Below are positions 12,771-25,024 of a stretch of DNA of 62,000 bases, piece by piece. The notes beneath the pieces are model-generated. The model ran no database searches and had not been told where the DNA came from. It saw only the letters and a program-made list of their open reading frames with translations. The translations under genes and the position numbers were made by a program. This stretch comes from Acanthaster planci (taxonomy: Eukaryota > Echinodermata > Asteroidea > Valvatida > Acanthasteridae), in NCBI RefSeq assembly GCF_001949145.1, contig NW_019091487.1, forward strand, positions 455,607 through 517,606, read 5' to 3'. How positions within the stretch are numbered: the stretch's first letter is position 1; each line of letters begins with the position of its first letter.

Positions 12771-14644
12771 TAGAGTTCGCTAGACCTGTGAGATGTCAAC
12801 TGAGAGGGTGTCAGACGTCAGATGCTAGGGATGATAGAGGGTGACAGTCACTGAGCAATACAGAGTGGATGATGTTAGGCCAACCAGACTGAATTAGAGA
12901 CTAACCTTATCAGCTTTATCCCCTTTACACAATGCATGTCTGTTGTGATGTGCAAACATCACTAGACCACTCTGCATGATGTCACCATAACTACCACTAA
13001 AGTTAGTCTCCACTGCAGCCACATAAGACTCCACCAGCACCATACATACTTCTGCCCCAATTGTGATCTTCCCAGCATGCATTACGCAAAACTAATTTAT
13101 TTTCAACTTGGTTATTGAGAATGTGTGTTTAAATTCTGTTATCACGTGTAGTATGCCTACAGTTAGTTAGAAGGACACATAGGCGAAAAAGAAATAGCTT
13201 TGTGTGTTGGTGTCCAAGCATTATGTCTTTACATCAGGTTTACTGTCATTGAAGAGTGTGCCGTTGATTTCTTGCAGATATTAAAAGGGGACTCAGTACT
13301 ATGCCTTGGGAAAATGCTATGAGGGATTTATGTTATTAAGCTAGATTGCCAAGGACAAGCAGTGATACTAGAGCCAGTAACTTCCTGACCCAAATATGTC
13401 AATGATATATGCTGAACATTCCGAGTTCTAATTCACCAGAATTCTGCCACTCAGAATAACAAGGGTAAATATCAATAGTACTTTCTCACTCCTTGACTTT
13501 GTCTCTGCCTTAGGTTATGTAGAAGGCTCCAGAACCATCTGTACGCCTGTCATGTGTCAACTAAACTAAAACATCTCCGTCTTGTCTGATAACATACAGT
13601 TTCCGAGTTGGGGACTTTGAGTTGATCCTGACAGTGAGGAGAGCTGAGTTTGAGGAAGGCTTCTTAGATCCCGTTTACTTGATGTTGGTTCCAATTCACA
13701 GTGTAGCTATGAGTGATTAACCCCAGCAGTCCCCAATCCTACAGAAAGTTGAAGAGTGGAGGACTGTTAGGATATTATTATGAATCAGGGATGTTGTGCT
13801 TTGGCCAAACAGAATAATCAACGTGATACTGCACAGCTGGTCAGTAGTTGTTCCTGCATGTGATGGACAAAGACTGGGTCTCGTTCTTCCAAAGCAGTCT
13901 CTTTCAAGATGGCGAGTTTGTTCTGTCCGCCTGTTTACAGTCTTTGCAGAAGGTATTGGCTCTGTGGTATCATGAAGATTTTTTGTGAAGGCCTGCATAA
14001 AACTGTGTGTGCTTTAGTGTTGCCTGGTAGTTATGACAGAAGTGTGACCTCTATATGTTGGTTTTTCTTTTAGCTGGTGCTGTTTTGATAAATTTGAAGT
14101 GATTTTTGTTCGTGCACGTTTGGTGTGAGTGTACTTAATACATTCCTTTAGCAAGGTACATCAGCGAGAGGTGAAAACATTTGAACTTGACTTCAGTCAT
14201 CGTTAAACATGTGAAATTTTAAGTATGGCAGGTTAATTTTTTAAGATAATGTTGTGTTCCCCATTCACCATAAAGTTTTATCTTCTGCTTGAAGTGAGTC
14301 TACACAGATGCACTATATTTATGCCTGACATTATTCTTATCAATTTTAATAAGTAGTGATTTGTCTAGATGTACCCAAGTAGGCGTTTGCATTTTATGGC
14401 AAGAGCTCTTTGTCCCGTCACCATCTACTTGGCCACTAAACAGAAATTCCACCTTGTTCCGTATTTTAATTGAACTTTGCTGAAGAAAAGTTGTTTATAA
14501 AATGTCAGAATTGTGCTGATGGCTGGCTATTCTTTCCCATCTTGATATCCAGTGGACATGATAACACATTGTGTGTTGATTACTGCTACAGGATGGTCAG
14601 TTTGTTCCCATTACTGGACCTCAACAATGCACAATTCGTCGTGT

Positions 14645-14990
14645 GCCCGGCAAAAGGTTGTAAGCGCGCTTACGCCCTTCTTCCGGGAAGCATGATCACA
14701 GCAGAAAAAATTTCCCCCGCAAAAGGGCATAAGAAACACATTCTCTCTATTTAGTAAAAATGGATAAAAATTACCAAAAAATCAACACGAGCTGTACAAA
14801 AAGCAACCTTTGAACAACTTAATTCAATGACTTTGGAAATTAATTTACTAACTTTTTGCAAAGAAATCTTCATATTTCATCAAAATAAAACAGTTGCATA
14901 CTTGCGTCCTTTTGCCAGGAAAATGTTTTGCAGTGATCATGCTTCCTAGCAAAAGGGCATAAGTGCTTACGTCCCTCTTCCAAGCACATA
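14645..14990. repeat. Foldback element with arms of about 90 bp
   Basis: The segment 14645-14740 matches the reverse complement of about 14895-14990 at roughly 70-75 percent by eye. Both share ggaagcatgatcac and gcaaaag blocks. About 150 bases of AT-rich sequence separate the arms. This is consistent with an aged foldback or MITE insertion. Confidence 0.7.
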
Positions 14991-16196
14991 ACGAATTGGT
15001 ACTTTCGTATTTTCTGCCATTCACTTACATTCTTCAGGGCTCAGTTATTGTAATCCAACAGGAAATCTTACTAGTCACTATACATTTTTGCTTGGTAGAA
15101 TTTTTATTAACTTTTTAGCTTGGGTAAGTTAATTGTCAAATGTTTCAGACGTTTTTTTGTAAAATATGTCGGGATATTTATCTTTTTAAAGATATTTTGG
15201 GGTATTTAATTTAAAATTCCTTACTTTCTTTTATAGTGTGTCAGTCCTAGCCAAAAACAAACTTGCAGGTGTTGTTTTAGACACTTAAAACAGGATAAGT
15301 CTGACTGTTCTTGGAAATATGACTTGGCGTAAGAACTATTGTATGGCAAAAGAGTAATAGGAGGGCGTAGTTATTTCTTCAAGGGATATGGTGTAGGATA
15401 TTTATGTGAACAACTTGGAAAGTTTGAAATTGAAGTCATTGCATGGAAACTACAGTGGCTGATCTTAATCTTATTTTCATGTAAAATTGGGAAGAGGTTT
15501 AGGCGAGTGCCATACTGGTCCAAGATTAAACTACACTAGGTCATTCACCTCTGACACTAATAAGTGCAGCCCCTGTCATCTGCCGAGATAAAGGTTTAAT
15601 AATAACTTTCATACTACCACTGAAGAGTCTCAATGTGATCTTCCAATACGGTTTGGCACCCAGTTTAAGCAAACTGGTAGTAACATCTTTGCAGATTGAT
15701 ATTGTATGATGTGCAATCACTTTTTCTTGTCATTTTTTGGTTGTGAGGTGTAGGACGGTGTGTCCATTTGAATGAGTGGAAAGGTTTATCCAGTGTGAAG
15801 AAAATCTGAAGCTGCATGCTGCTAATTCGTTTAGGGAACCAGTCAGAAAAGTACATTGGGTTGGTTACCTGTTTTTAGCAAGCATTTTATGTGCTAAGCA
15901 AACTTGTTCCTTGGACTTTGTGGGTCTTTGAACGGAGACAGTACTGCACAGGGCCAGACATGAGCAATATTGAGACAAACTTGGGAAAACAACTTCAAAC
16001 ATTTTGAAACTTTTTAGCCTACTGACTCCATTAATGACTAGTTAGCCAGTATTAGAAAATGGAAAGTTGTGAACTTTAAACAAATCCCAGTTAAAATAAA
16101 AATAGGAATGTTGCAGAGTGTGAATTTTAGATTTTTGTTGACACTGTGACATAGTGAGCATACTGTCCCTTGTGTAAACTACTTTAACATTTTATA

Positions 16197-16259
16197 ATTT
16201 TCCAACTGCAAGTTAATTTTCCAACTGCAAGTTAATCCCATAACTGCAAGTTAATCCCA
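16197..16259. repeat. 19-bp tandem repeat, three units
   Basis: A 19-base unit containing ccaactgcaagttaat occurs three times in a row; the third unit is altered at its start (cataactgcaagttaat). Confidence 0.85.
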
Positions 16260-16658
16260 ATGATCGTAGCTCTGTTGTCTTTCAGTATTTCAATATTACC
16301 AAGTTCAATACCATACAGTATTCAAGTACTACATTAGACATCATGAAACTATGTGTATGTTGTAAATTGTTGGTGCAAGATTGCAAGATTGATTTTTGTT
16401 CCGTTGAAATATTAGCTTTCACCTTTCTGTGGTTCATTGTAACCCATGGCAAACTATCTGGGTTGTAGATTATAGGGAAAAGTCATTTTCCATTTAAGAC
16501 CTTAGGAATTTGGTGTCCTCATCACTGGTCCCTAGCTGGAGGTATCCTCAAAGCTGATGTCATTGCCAAAGGGTCTCAGGGGACCACAAAAACACAATGG
16601 GTGTCCAACAGTCTGTTGCCACTGATATTTTACACCTTTTCAAGTTAAACATAACCTT

Positions 16659-16709
16659 TCTAAAATTATGTGATTCAACCCCTATCTAAAATTATGTGAT
16701 TCAACCCCT
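16659..16709. repeat. 25-26-bp direct duplication
   Basis: The unit tctaaaattatgtgattcaa plus a short cccct tail is present twice head to tail, consistent with a recent slip or unequal-exchange duplication. Confidence 0.85.
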
Positions 16710-17834
16710 TACTTAATTCTGTCATTACAGCATGCTATTTAGTTGACTTTATTTGTAATTATAAGTCAATATGGATAAAAAGTGTGAAAACAAAACTCAG
16801 CTTGAAAGAGTTTCAGCAATTGTATAACTTTACCTGAGGCTGAGCAGCTCAGTGAAACAGGAATAGGTAATTTTGCCGTATTTAGAGTTCAGTATTGACA
16901 ATAATGGCCCCCTTTTAATAATTTCAATGCAAGTTTAACAATGTTTTAGTGAAGAAATTTTCTGCTCATACCATGCCTGTGTATAGTAACTATGACATGT
17001 ATTGTGAATCACAATGTCCCTGTCTTAAGTACATAAGCTCATAAAGTGTAGATTTTAATTACATTTTGACCAATTTGTTTTCCTGTGTGGACATTACTTG
17101 TCAGAGTCATCACTTACAGTGCTTTGGAATGAAGTATCTCAAAATTTTACAGTTGGGGAAATGGTTAGCACTTTGGATGAGATTTGACCAGGGTTCTTGA
17201 GAAGACACTTTTCTAACAAGTTGAAAACATTTCAGAATGTCATATTCTACACGTCATACCACAGTTCAAAATTTTTATTTCAAGTATACATGAGTATACA
17301 AGTACAAAAAGATGTTAAATTACTATCCATAAAATGAAAGGATAAACCACAGGAGTTCTATCAAGTGTTTCTTTGGTGGTAATCATCTGGATACAAATTA
17401 CTGTTAAGCCTTGCTACCAAAATCAGAAATATTCGTAACTCGGCAGAATAGGAAATATTTTATTAAATTCAGCAAAATTCCAAGTTATAACTTTCATCGC
17501 TACAACTTGAAAATAGTAGGTAGAATTCATCAATCAGATTTATGGCTGAAATTTGTCAGAATTCACAATTGACTATTCAACTTTGACTGTAAATACTGTA
17601 AAAATGGAGTGTAAATACTGCATTTTATTAACGAGTCTCAGCTTTAAGGGTAACAAATTGAAAACATTTAGTTCACATTAAGTATTTAAAAATAAAAAAT
17701 AAAAAACCATTTCAAAAATATAGTAAATTTAATGTTCACCCCATTAATTGTGACCCCAAAATGAATAAAAAGATCCTGCATTTCCCCATCCACAAAAAAA
17801 ATCCCCTTTTGGCCGTTTGTGCTCCCAGGTTGAT

Positions 17835-17848
17835 TGATGACGTCATCA
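17835..17848. promoter_or_regulatory. 14-bp perfect palindrome containing a full CRE
   Basis: TGATGACGTCATCA is a perfect palindrome around the full CREB/ATF site TGACGTCA. It lies about 95 bases before the hairpin at 17942. A regulatory role is inferred from the motif only. Confidence 0.45.
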
Positions 17849-17941
17849 CCACAATGCTGACATGTACAGTCATTGTGCACAGCACATGCAGTATCTCACT
17901 TGCAATAGACCGTGTTGTGTTTGATGTAGCTTGGCGCACAG

Positions 17942-18018
17942 GCAAACACTTCTCAGTTCAAGAAATACACGGTAGGACTGTGGCTTTAATTTCTGCCTTG
18001 AACTGAGACAGTGTTTGC
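17942..18018 (+). ncRNA. Pre-miRNA-like hairpin, unproven
   Basis: Arms gcaaacacttctcagttcaa(g) and cttgaactgagacagtgttt(gc) pair over 21 base pairs with one single-base bulge. A further short helix (aaat with attt) follows and a loop of about 22 bases closes it. At 77 nt the size and geometry match animal microRNA precursors. The mature sequence is not one I recognise. Alternatives are a small foldback insertion or a UTR hairpin. Confidence 0.3.
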
Positions 18019-21000
18019 GATGTTTTTGAAATGGTTACAAATTTATTGTAATTCTAAAAGACTTTACATGAACTCAATGTTTTCTACTTCTGTTACCCTT
18101 TAATAAATTATCCAAAACCCAACTCAACTTCACACTCATGAAATCCAATAGCATGTTTACAATTGGAGTATCAAGACCAAAGAACCAATGCAATAGTCTG
18201 GCTTTAGGACTGCGATAATTACCTAGACACTGAATACCCCCATCAAAAATTCCAGGCACCCCTTTCAATCTTTATGGTTATCTTAAACCATTTTTATCAA
18301 TTCCAAACAGCTTTTCTCAGAAAAGCACGTCATAAATCAGCTGCCAATAAGAACAGGATGAAATGCACTTCTGCAACCAAAGAATAACGTCTGGCTTATT
18401 TTGATTTTTAAAAAAGGAGCACAGAATGGGGCAAGGGAATAGTGTGCAGATAAATTTTCACCTCTCGTTTTAGGTACTTTCATAGGAACGGGTAAGGGCA
18501 CCAAATCCATCAAAACCCATAATAGCTCATGGAGCTCACTTTAAAGCTGTCCCACAGATTCCATCAAAATACCAGGCCTTGGGTTGGGGCATAATGTGAT
18601 GAGTGGACTTACAATGCGCAAGCATGCAAATCCATGAGAAAAAACACTAAAACCATAACACAGTTTACTCATCTCACACAGGAGTGGAAAAAAATTAATC
18701 TGTCTCTGCAATAAATCTCACTACATGTATAATGGCAAATTCAACAGGCAACAATATAAATCATTTTTGGAAAATTTTCAATTCATAGCTTTTGACGTGA
18801 AGCTAATTAACTAACTTAACAGACATCACACAACAGGCAGAGCCTGGTACCCTGAAGCACAGACAATGTTAAGTGGATGATTCCTAAATCATGGCAGTAG
18901 TCCTATGACCTTAGTCTCAAATGTAGAATGCACAAATGTGACACGCTCTGCAAAAAAGGGTAATAAGTCACGCAATCCCAAAACATGTTATAGCCTGTTC
19001 TATTTGGAGAGGGCAAAATTTCTTCAAAACGTGATTTTGAAGAAATTTGACTACAAACATGGATACTGATGAATAAAGGTGAAAAATTGATCATTCAGTA
19101 GGAAATCCTGCATAGCACTGTGTTTCCAAGTGCTACACTTTCTGAGCTTTTTCTCAAAAAGTGCTTTTATTGAATCCGAAACTGTGGATATACAAATGTC
19201 CATATATCTCTAGAATACCGTGCACTACAGGGGTCATTCATATATCAAATTGTAGCTTGTGATGTACAGAATCCGACCATATCAAAAACTCCTAGCCTGA
19301 ATCTGGCGACTTATTACCCATTTTTCTAGAGCAGGTCACAAATTAACAAAATCTACTAAAGAAGTTGTACTTCTTTGCACTTTGTACATGTATATAAATA
19401 TAAATAACACAAGTTTATCATATTTCTGTTAACTGTATCTCAACAACATTGGGGTGTTAATGTGCCACAATAATGCTATACTCACCGGTGCAAGTAAATA
19501 TGTATTTTCATAACAATGATACAAAATAGTATTCAACATAATGGAGCCATAACTAAGAATGTTATTTAGATGTATGCAATAAGTTTCATAAATTGATCCA
19601 ATTATGGCCTAAACCTTATCTGCACTGAAGTAACTGGCATTTGTAATTGTGGTCATCAAAAAGTCTTACAAACTAACACTTTGACCAATCCTTACTTCCA
19701 ATATCAAAAGAGCAATCAACAGCAATAATTGGTGATACAACATGTCAACAGTATATTACAGATATTACCTTCACTGGGCTTGTGGGAATGAGTTCAGAAG
19801 AGTGACAACCTGTGAGAACCTGTGCAACTCTGTAGATAATACATGTAAATTTGTCAAATAAACTTGAGAGACAGGTCAAAATTAAATTTATATTTTAAGT
19901 ACTCAAGAAAGATCAACCATGAGTACTCAAATTCATAATCAAATTCAACTTATTTATTTTTTTTATAATTTGAGTTTACCACCTTCCTAATGATTTTTTC
20001 AAGCTGCATGATTTGTTTACATTCGACTCAAACTGAACATAGTTTTTTCTATCCTACAATATACTTTCCGTTTTCATTCAAGCATTCCAGATACACTGAA
20101 TTCCTAGTGCTAGATCTTATACACAACCTGTGCATTTTTCTTTTATACATGTAGTTACAAATTACAAGTAGGAAATGACTGTGGATATGCCTTGTGTCAA
20201 AGTCAGAGGAGCGATGTGATTTGGATGAAAACCATACATGCGGGTGTAAACTTGATGTTTCATCTTGTAAAGCTATGCAAACACCTATGGTCCAAGCCAG
20301 TTACAAACCAAATGTCTTTTTCTGGAGCTTATTACACACACATGTAGTGTTTTTAAAAGCAAATCACTCTCCACACTAACATAAAATGCCTTATTTCTTT
20401 AACAGTTATGTTGTTATCTCTGTGCAGGAGAAAGGTTCCAAGCTGATCAAACTGGAACCGTAACACAGGATTTTCATTCCGATTTCTGCAAAGAAGCATT
20501 ATGTCCAGAAACTGATAAAGTGTGTGTTGTACATTGCCTAAAAACTATATCTGTGAGATTATATGCTTTTTTATAACAAAAAAATACATCAACAACAGCT
20601 TGACTCTAGCTTTGTCTAACAAATCTCCAGTCTCTTTCCAAAAATATGACAGTTTCTACACAATGAGAATGAAAATCACTCTTCACAATTTTTGTTACAA
20701 AAAGAGTTTAAAATGCATAAGTGTTTGATTCAGCAGGGTTTTTTTGTACAAAAAAATAATCAAGCCAAACTATAATTTCTCAAGCAAGAATTTAACAGCA
20801 AATTGCACTAAAACTTAAAAAATAAAAATCTGTGCCCATCATCTGCGGGATGGATGTTCTGCGGTAGCACTGTACACACATGGATATCCCTTTTAAGGCA
20901 GTGGTTTTGAGATGAACAGCTGAGCAGGAGGTATCCATTGAGAATCCTGATGGTCATTTCTGTTTTCTTCATAGGGTGTTTGACAGAAATGTTCTTAAGA

Positions 21001-22408
21001 TGCTCAGAGAGCATGTTGTTGAGAAACCCCAATTAATACAAACAGTTCTTAAAACTACACATGCTTCTGCAGGGCAAGAAAAGCTTGGACAAAACCATCA
21101 TCATCAAGCCTTCTAACTTGCAAAACCTATAAACTACCTCCTATCATTTTTTACAAGTATATCACTACATTTATCAGTGATGGTTCAAGCATTAAAGGGT
21201 GAAAAATTTCTTATGCACAAATAATTTTTGTCAGTGCATTTTAATTCCACCTACCACAGCCAACATGTTGCACTTAGATGTGGTAGGGCTGAAATGAAAG
21301 GGGGATCATTTGAAAAAGTGTCTGTGATGGGGGGGGACTAGGTGGGAAATATACATGTACATGTAAAATTCCTCAATCGGTTCTGATTTGTCACATCGGG
21401 GATAAATCCTACACGAACAGAAGTACATGTACAAATGTACATATATGTACATACATGTACATGTATGTATGTACATGCACACCCTGTACTGGTACATGTG
21501 GTTTGACACAGAAAAGGCTGTGTCTGTATTCTTGGCTATGGATGGCACTTTGTGTATTTTTTAGTTGAAAATGGATTCAGCCACTAGCCAGCCATTTGCA
21601 TTGGAGCATGTATTACTTCTGAACAAAGGTCAAGTAAGTCCTGGACACTGCCCAGTTGCCAAATTCTTGACAGAGTGATAACGCTCACTAAGGATTACTC
21701 ACATTTTACAGGTCATTCTCAACTGGACAAGAAAAGCATTATTCACAGCATTACCTTCCCTGAAACAGACACTTAAAAAACACTTCACATTCCATGTGAC
21801 AACTGAAATCAGTAGACAAGAGTGTTCATACCACCATCAACACTCCATTCTGATATTTCTAATGGCCACTAAATACTGGCCTACAACTTAGCTGTGTTTA
21901 ACATGTAGTAAGATAGATTTGAAAACATAAATAGAAAACACACATGCAACACAAGAGTATATTCATTGTTCATCAAACACAAAAACGGGATTTTATAAAA
22001 TCTAGGTTATAAAATGATACACGAACCAGCTAACACCTTAAATGTTCAATGTGCACATGCACATGTTTGGTTTAAACATCTGTAACAGAATCGTTTTAAA
22101 CCTGTCTGTTGATACATTCATACAGAAGGCATTGGGGTAGTGAGAGCATTTAAATGGTCATAATGGGTTTTAAACCAGGGAACATACATGTACATGTATG
22201 TAACCGTAGTAAACTAGAAAAGAATTCTTTGTATTTACATGAACATAACTTAAGACAGAAACAAGTCGTGTTCTGTACACATTACCCTTGTATATGTATA
22301 CCAATGAGATTCATTATTGGGTTTTCCATCCAATTAAAACCCAAACAGGGGAAGTTACATCCAAGTGCTGTTGGAGCAGAATATTAATTTTCCCCAAAAC
22401 GTGGAAGT
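18019..22408. other. Probable 3' UTR or flank of the ZNF800-like gene
   Basis: This AT-rich stretch downstream of the minus-strand zinc-finger stop codon shows no coding frame with domain similarity. Several TTTATT hexamers (AATAAA on the minus strand, for example near 19166) could end a long 3' UTR. The TACATGTA-dense block at 21343 lies inside. Confidence 0.35.
21343..21500. repeat. Dense TACATGTA/GTACATAC palindrome cluster
   Basis: About 160 bases are built largely of tacatgtac, gtacatatatgtac and atgtatgtatgtacatg. This is the densest run of the palindromic octamer that recurs across the window. Confidence 0.7.
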
Positions 22409-24973
22409 TCATTTAGTCTTCATGCTGCCTATGAGTTGACCTAGGTCAGTGATGTTTGCAACATGACTAGCATGCTTGATCATGAGGTGGTTCTTAAACC
22501 AGGAGTAATTATGAGACAGATACCCGCAATATCGACACTTGAAAGTATTGTACCCAAGATGGCGCCCAACATGCTGCTTGAGGGTGCTCATGCTAGTGAA
22601 GCGCTTCCGACACCTTAGGCAACGCAGCTGACTTGGGTTGATCAAAGACTTGATGGCCTGGGCTTTCTTGGAGGCAGACTCCCGGTTCTTCTTGGTTCCT
22701 CCTTGCTCAGATGATGAAGATTCCTCAAGGAGGTGGATGCGGGTGTGTCGCAGCAAGGAGCTGTGGTACTGGAAGCGCTTCTTGCACTTGAGACACTTCA
22801 TGTTCTTCTTGTCCATCATCATCTGCAACAGTGCCTTGTCTTCCTCCTCTTCTTTCTCTTGGGGACCCTTGGGAGAAACGCTGCGATGGTTCAGTCTGGC
22901 CTGACGCATTGGTGTCTCTCTCTCCTTCCCTGCAGCAACAGTGTCCACCAGGGACCTCCTGGAGGTTCCGGGTGAGTTTGCTGACGAAGAAGGTACATCC
23001 TTGGAGGGACTGTCTGTGACCTTCTTGGATTCAGACTCTGCTTTAACTCTCACTGGGGATGAGGATACACTACTCTTTCCATCTTCTACCCCTTTGGTAC
23101 CAACTTTGTCTGCTGTTGTGCTCATGGATTTGGTGGCTGATCCAATTTGTTTTGTGGCTGTAGAGCCCTGTTTGGTGGTAGAGCTTCCAGCTTTGCTCAC
23201 TGAAGCTCCTTGTTTGGGATTCTTCTCCTCTGCTTTCGACGATTTGTTTGCTGAGATACCTGCCTTTTTGGAGTCATTGTCATCTGTATTTTGACTCTGA
23301 GTCAGATTGATCCATACACCAACCTTCATTGACTTGATAGCCTCTGAAATTTGCTGGATGGTGCGGAACTGTCGGCCATGTTTCCCCATCATATGACGCC
23401 GCATTTGCGTATAGTCATTATTCTCATAAGGACACATGCGGCAACGATAGCGATTGTAGCCAAAGTGATTACAGCAGTGTTGCTGCAAGCGACGGACAGT
23501 TGACAGTTGCTTATGACAACGGCGACAACGCATGTTCTTCTCATCCATGGTCTGCATCACCTTCCCTCTGGCAATTTCCTCCTGGGTGGCATTAGATGCA
23601 GGTGTGTACTTCCCCTCAGCCTGCAATTTTTCTCGTTCGTGGATCACCTTGTGACGGGCCACATTCCGGCGGTTAGCAAATGTCTTGAAGCATATGTCAC
23701 AGGCTGGCGGAGAAGAGCTGTCATTATTATTTTGGCCACTCTTGCTTTCGGTACTCACTTCAGTTCCTTTCTCCTCAATCTTGCGACTCAAGAGCTCATC
23801 CACACGATCAGTTGACAAGTTGTGCATAGCCTGTATGTGGCGGCGAACGTTATAAACAGAAGGACTGCGATACTGGCACAGAGGACACTTGAACAAGGGC
23901 TTCTTGTGGATCCTCATGTGCCAAGCTAGGGCTGTCCAGTTCTTGCACTTTTTCTTGCAGACTTTGCATATGTTTCTTGCAGACATCTGCTGTGTAGTCG
24001 GGCGAGGGGTAGTGGCAACCTTCTTCTGTCTTGGAGAGACGCTACTGGCTTTCTTGTCTGGCACGGGCACACGTGGAGAAACACTCGTTCTTGAGGCAGC
24101 TGGACTCACGGCAGATTTCGGAGTGCTTACATCCACTGTCAAGGTCTCTCTCTTGCTGGTGGCATCTGATGATGGGGATGTACTTTTCTCTGCATAAAAC
24201 TGGGAGTTCACTGTCTTGAGTAAGGTGTGGAGGGTTTCTCTTTTATCCACAAAAGTTGGTACAGCAACTCTTCCAGCTTTGGCAGCTTGGCGAATAGTTA
24301 TCTCACCTACAATCTTGGAAGTGTCTTCACTTTGATCCCCTTGATCTCTCAGAGCCCTGAAAGCACTTAATTTATTGATTTCCTCTTCATGCAGGATCTG
24401 ATCAGACCTGACAATCTGCTGCTCAATAGCTCTTGATGTGGTTGGAATTGGACGCAGCACAACGAATCTGTCATTTTCCTCTCCATCATATATGTCCTTC
24501 AATTCTGTACTTGACTGATTGGAAGCTTTGCCTTCTGTAACTGATGCAGTTTCTGCATTTTTCCGTATCTCCTTTTCTGGTCCAGGTCCACCCCAAGATA
24601 AGATGCTAGCTGCTTCATCATTGGATATCCCATGCTCTCTTGCATCAGTGTTCTGCCGTCTCCCTGCCAGTTGACTGTCTGAGCTGACTCGTTCCACACA
24701 GAAGCACTTCTTGTGCTCGATGAAGTTAAGCAGGCCACGGAAAAGGCTGCGGCAGACTCGACACTCGTAGATCACATCTGCCTCTTGCAGGATCAGCTGT
24801 TTCACAAAGGGTGTGCCAAAACGGAAGCAGTCAACAATCTGTTGGATGCCATGACGAGCTGGATTCATAGGTGGATGAAGGATTGTGACATCCGGCTGTT
24901 TGGCCTGGGCAGCTGGTCCCTCCTGACCCTTAGCAATGTCAGCTTGGGTGTCAAGGACACCCATGTCTGTCAT
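22409..24973 (-). CDS. ZNF800: ZNF800-like C2H2 zinc-finger protein, single coding exon
   Basis: The 854-residue frame starts at the ATG at 24973 (context ATCACCATGA). An upstream in-frame ATG at 25024 is rejected because a strong acceptor (ttgcttttgtacag) ends at 25011, so the exon begins at 25010 and the first exon is non-coding. The N-terminus carries GIQQIVDCFRFGT, then ECRVCRSLFRGL and HKKCFC: a C2HC-type finger at about 71-92 matching the conserved ZNF800 N-terminal block. Eight C2H2 fingers follow at about 336-356, 363-384, 425-445, 483-503, 511-532, 727-747, 785-805 and 813-834. The linkers are Ser/Lys/Thr-rich and probably disordered. It is presumably a nuclear DNA-binding repressor; vertebrate ZNF800 regulates endocrine differentiation. 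Outside the N-terminal block similarity to vertebrate ZNF800 is weak, so 'ZNF800-like' is safer than strict orthology. Confidence 0.82.
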   Translation of the reverse strand: MTDMGVLDTQADIAKGQEGPAAQAKQPDVTILHPPMNPARHGIQQIVDCFRFGTPFVKQLILQEADVIYECRVCRSLFRGLLNFIEHKKCFCVERVSSDSQLAGRRQNTDAREHGISNDEAASILSWGGPGPEKEIRKNAETASVTEGKASNQSSTELKDIYDGEENDRFVVLRPIPTTSRAIEQQIVRSDQILHEEEINKLSAFRALRDQGDQSEDTSKIVGEITIRQAAKAGRVAVPTFVDKRETLHTLLKTVNSQFYAEKSTSPSSDATSKRETLTVDVSTPKSAVSPAASRTSVSPRVPVPDKKASSVSPRQKKVATTPRPTTQQMSARNICKVCKKKCKNWTALAWHMRIHKKPLFKCPLCQYRSPSVYNVRRHIQAMHNLSTDRVDELLSRKIEEKGTEVSTESKSGQNNNDSSSPPACDICFKTFANRRNVARHKVIHEREKLQAEGKYTPASNATQEEIARGKVMQTMDEKNMRCRRCHKQLSTVRRLQQHCCNHFGYNRYRCRMCPYENNDYTQMRRHMMGKHGRQFRTIQQISEAIKSMKVGVWINLTQSQNTDDNDSKKAGISANKSSKAEEKNPKQGASVSKAGSSTTKQGSTATKQIGSATKSMSTTADKVGTKGVEDGKSSVSSSPVRVKAESESKKVTDSPSKDVPSSSANSPGTSRRSLVDTVAAGKERETPMRQARLNHRSVSPKGPQEKEEEEDKALLQMMMDKKNMKCLKCKKRFQYHSSLLRHTRIHLLEESSSSEQGGTKKNRESASKKAQAIKSLINPSQLRCLRCRKRFTSMSTLKQHVGRHLGYNTFKCRYCGYLSHNYSWFKNHLMIKHASHVANITDLGQLIGSMKTK

Positions 24974-25024
24974 GGTGATGTTATGGGCACAGGCAGGGGT
25001 GTCGGCCAATCTGTACAAAAGCAA

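Larger units (their letters stand above)
12771..17760. other. 3' flank of the VAC8-like gene, no gene recognised
   Basis: No exon-like reading frame with coding bias was found. The first part is probably 3' UTR. Overlapping AATAAA signals at about 17690-17703 are one candidate plus-strand polyadenylation site, but several others exist. Repeats inside (14645, 16197, 16659) are listed separately. Confidence 0.4.

Noticed and set aside
14470-14754. Plus-strand ORF of 94 codons
   Set aside because: Half of it lies in the arm of the foldback element at 14645, so it is repeat sequence.
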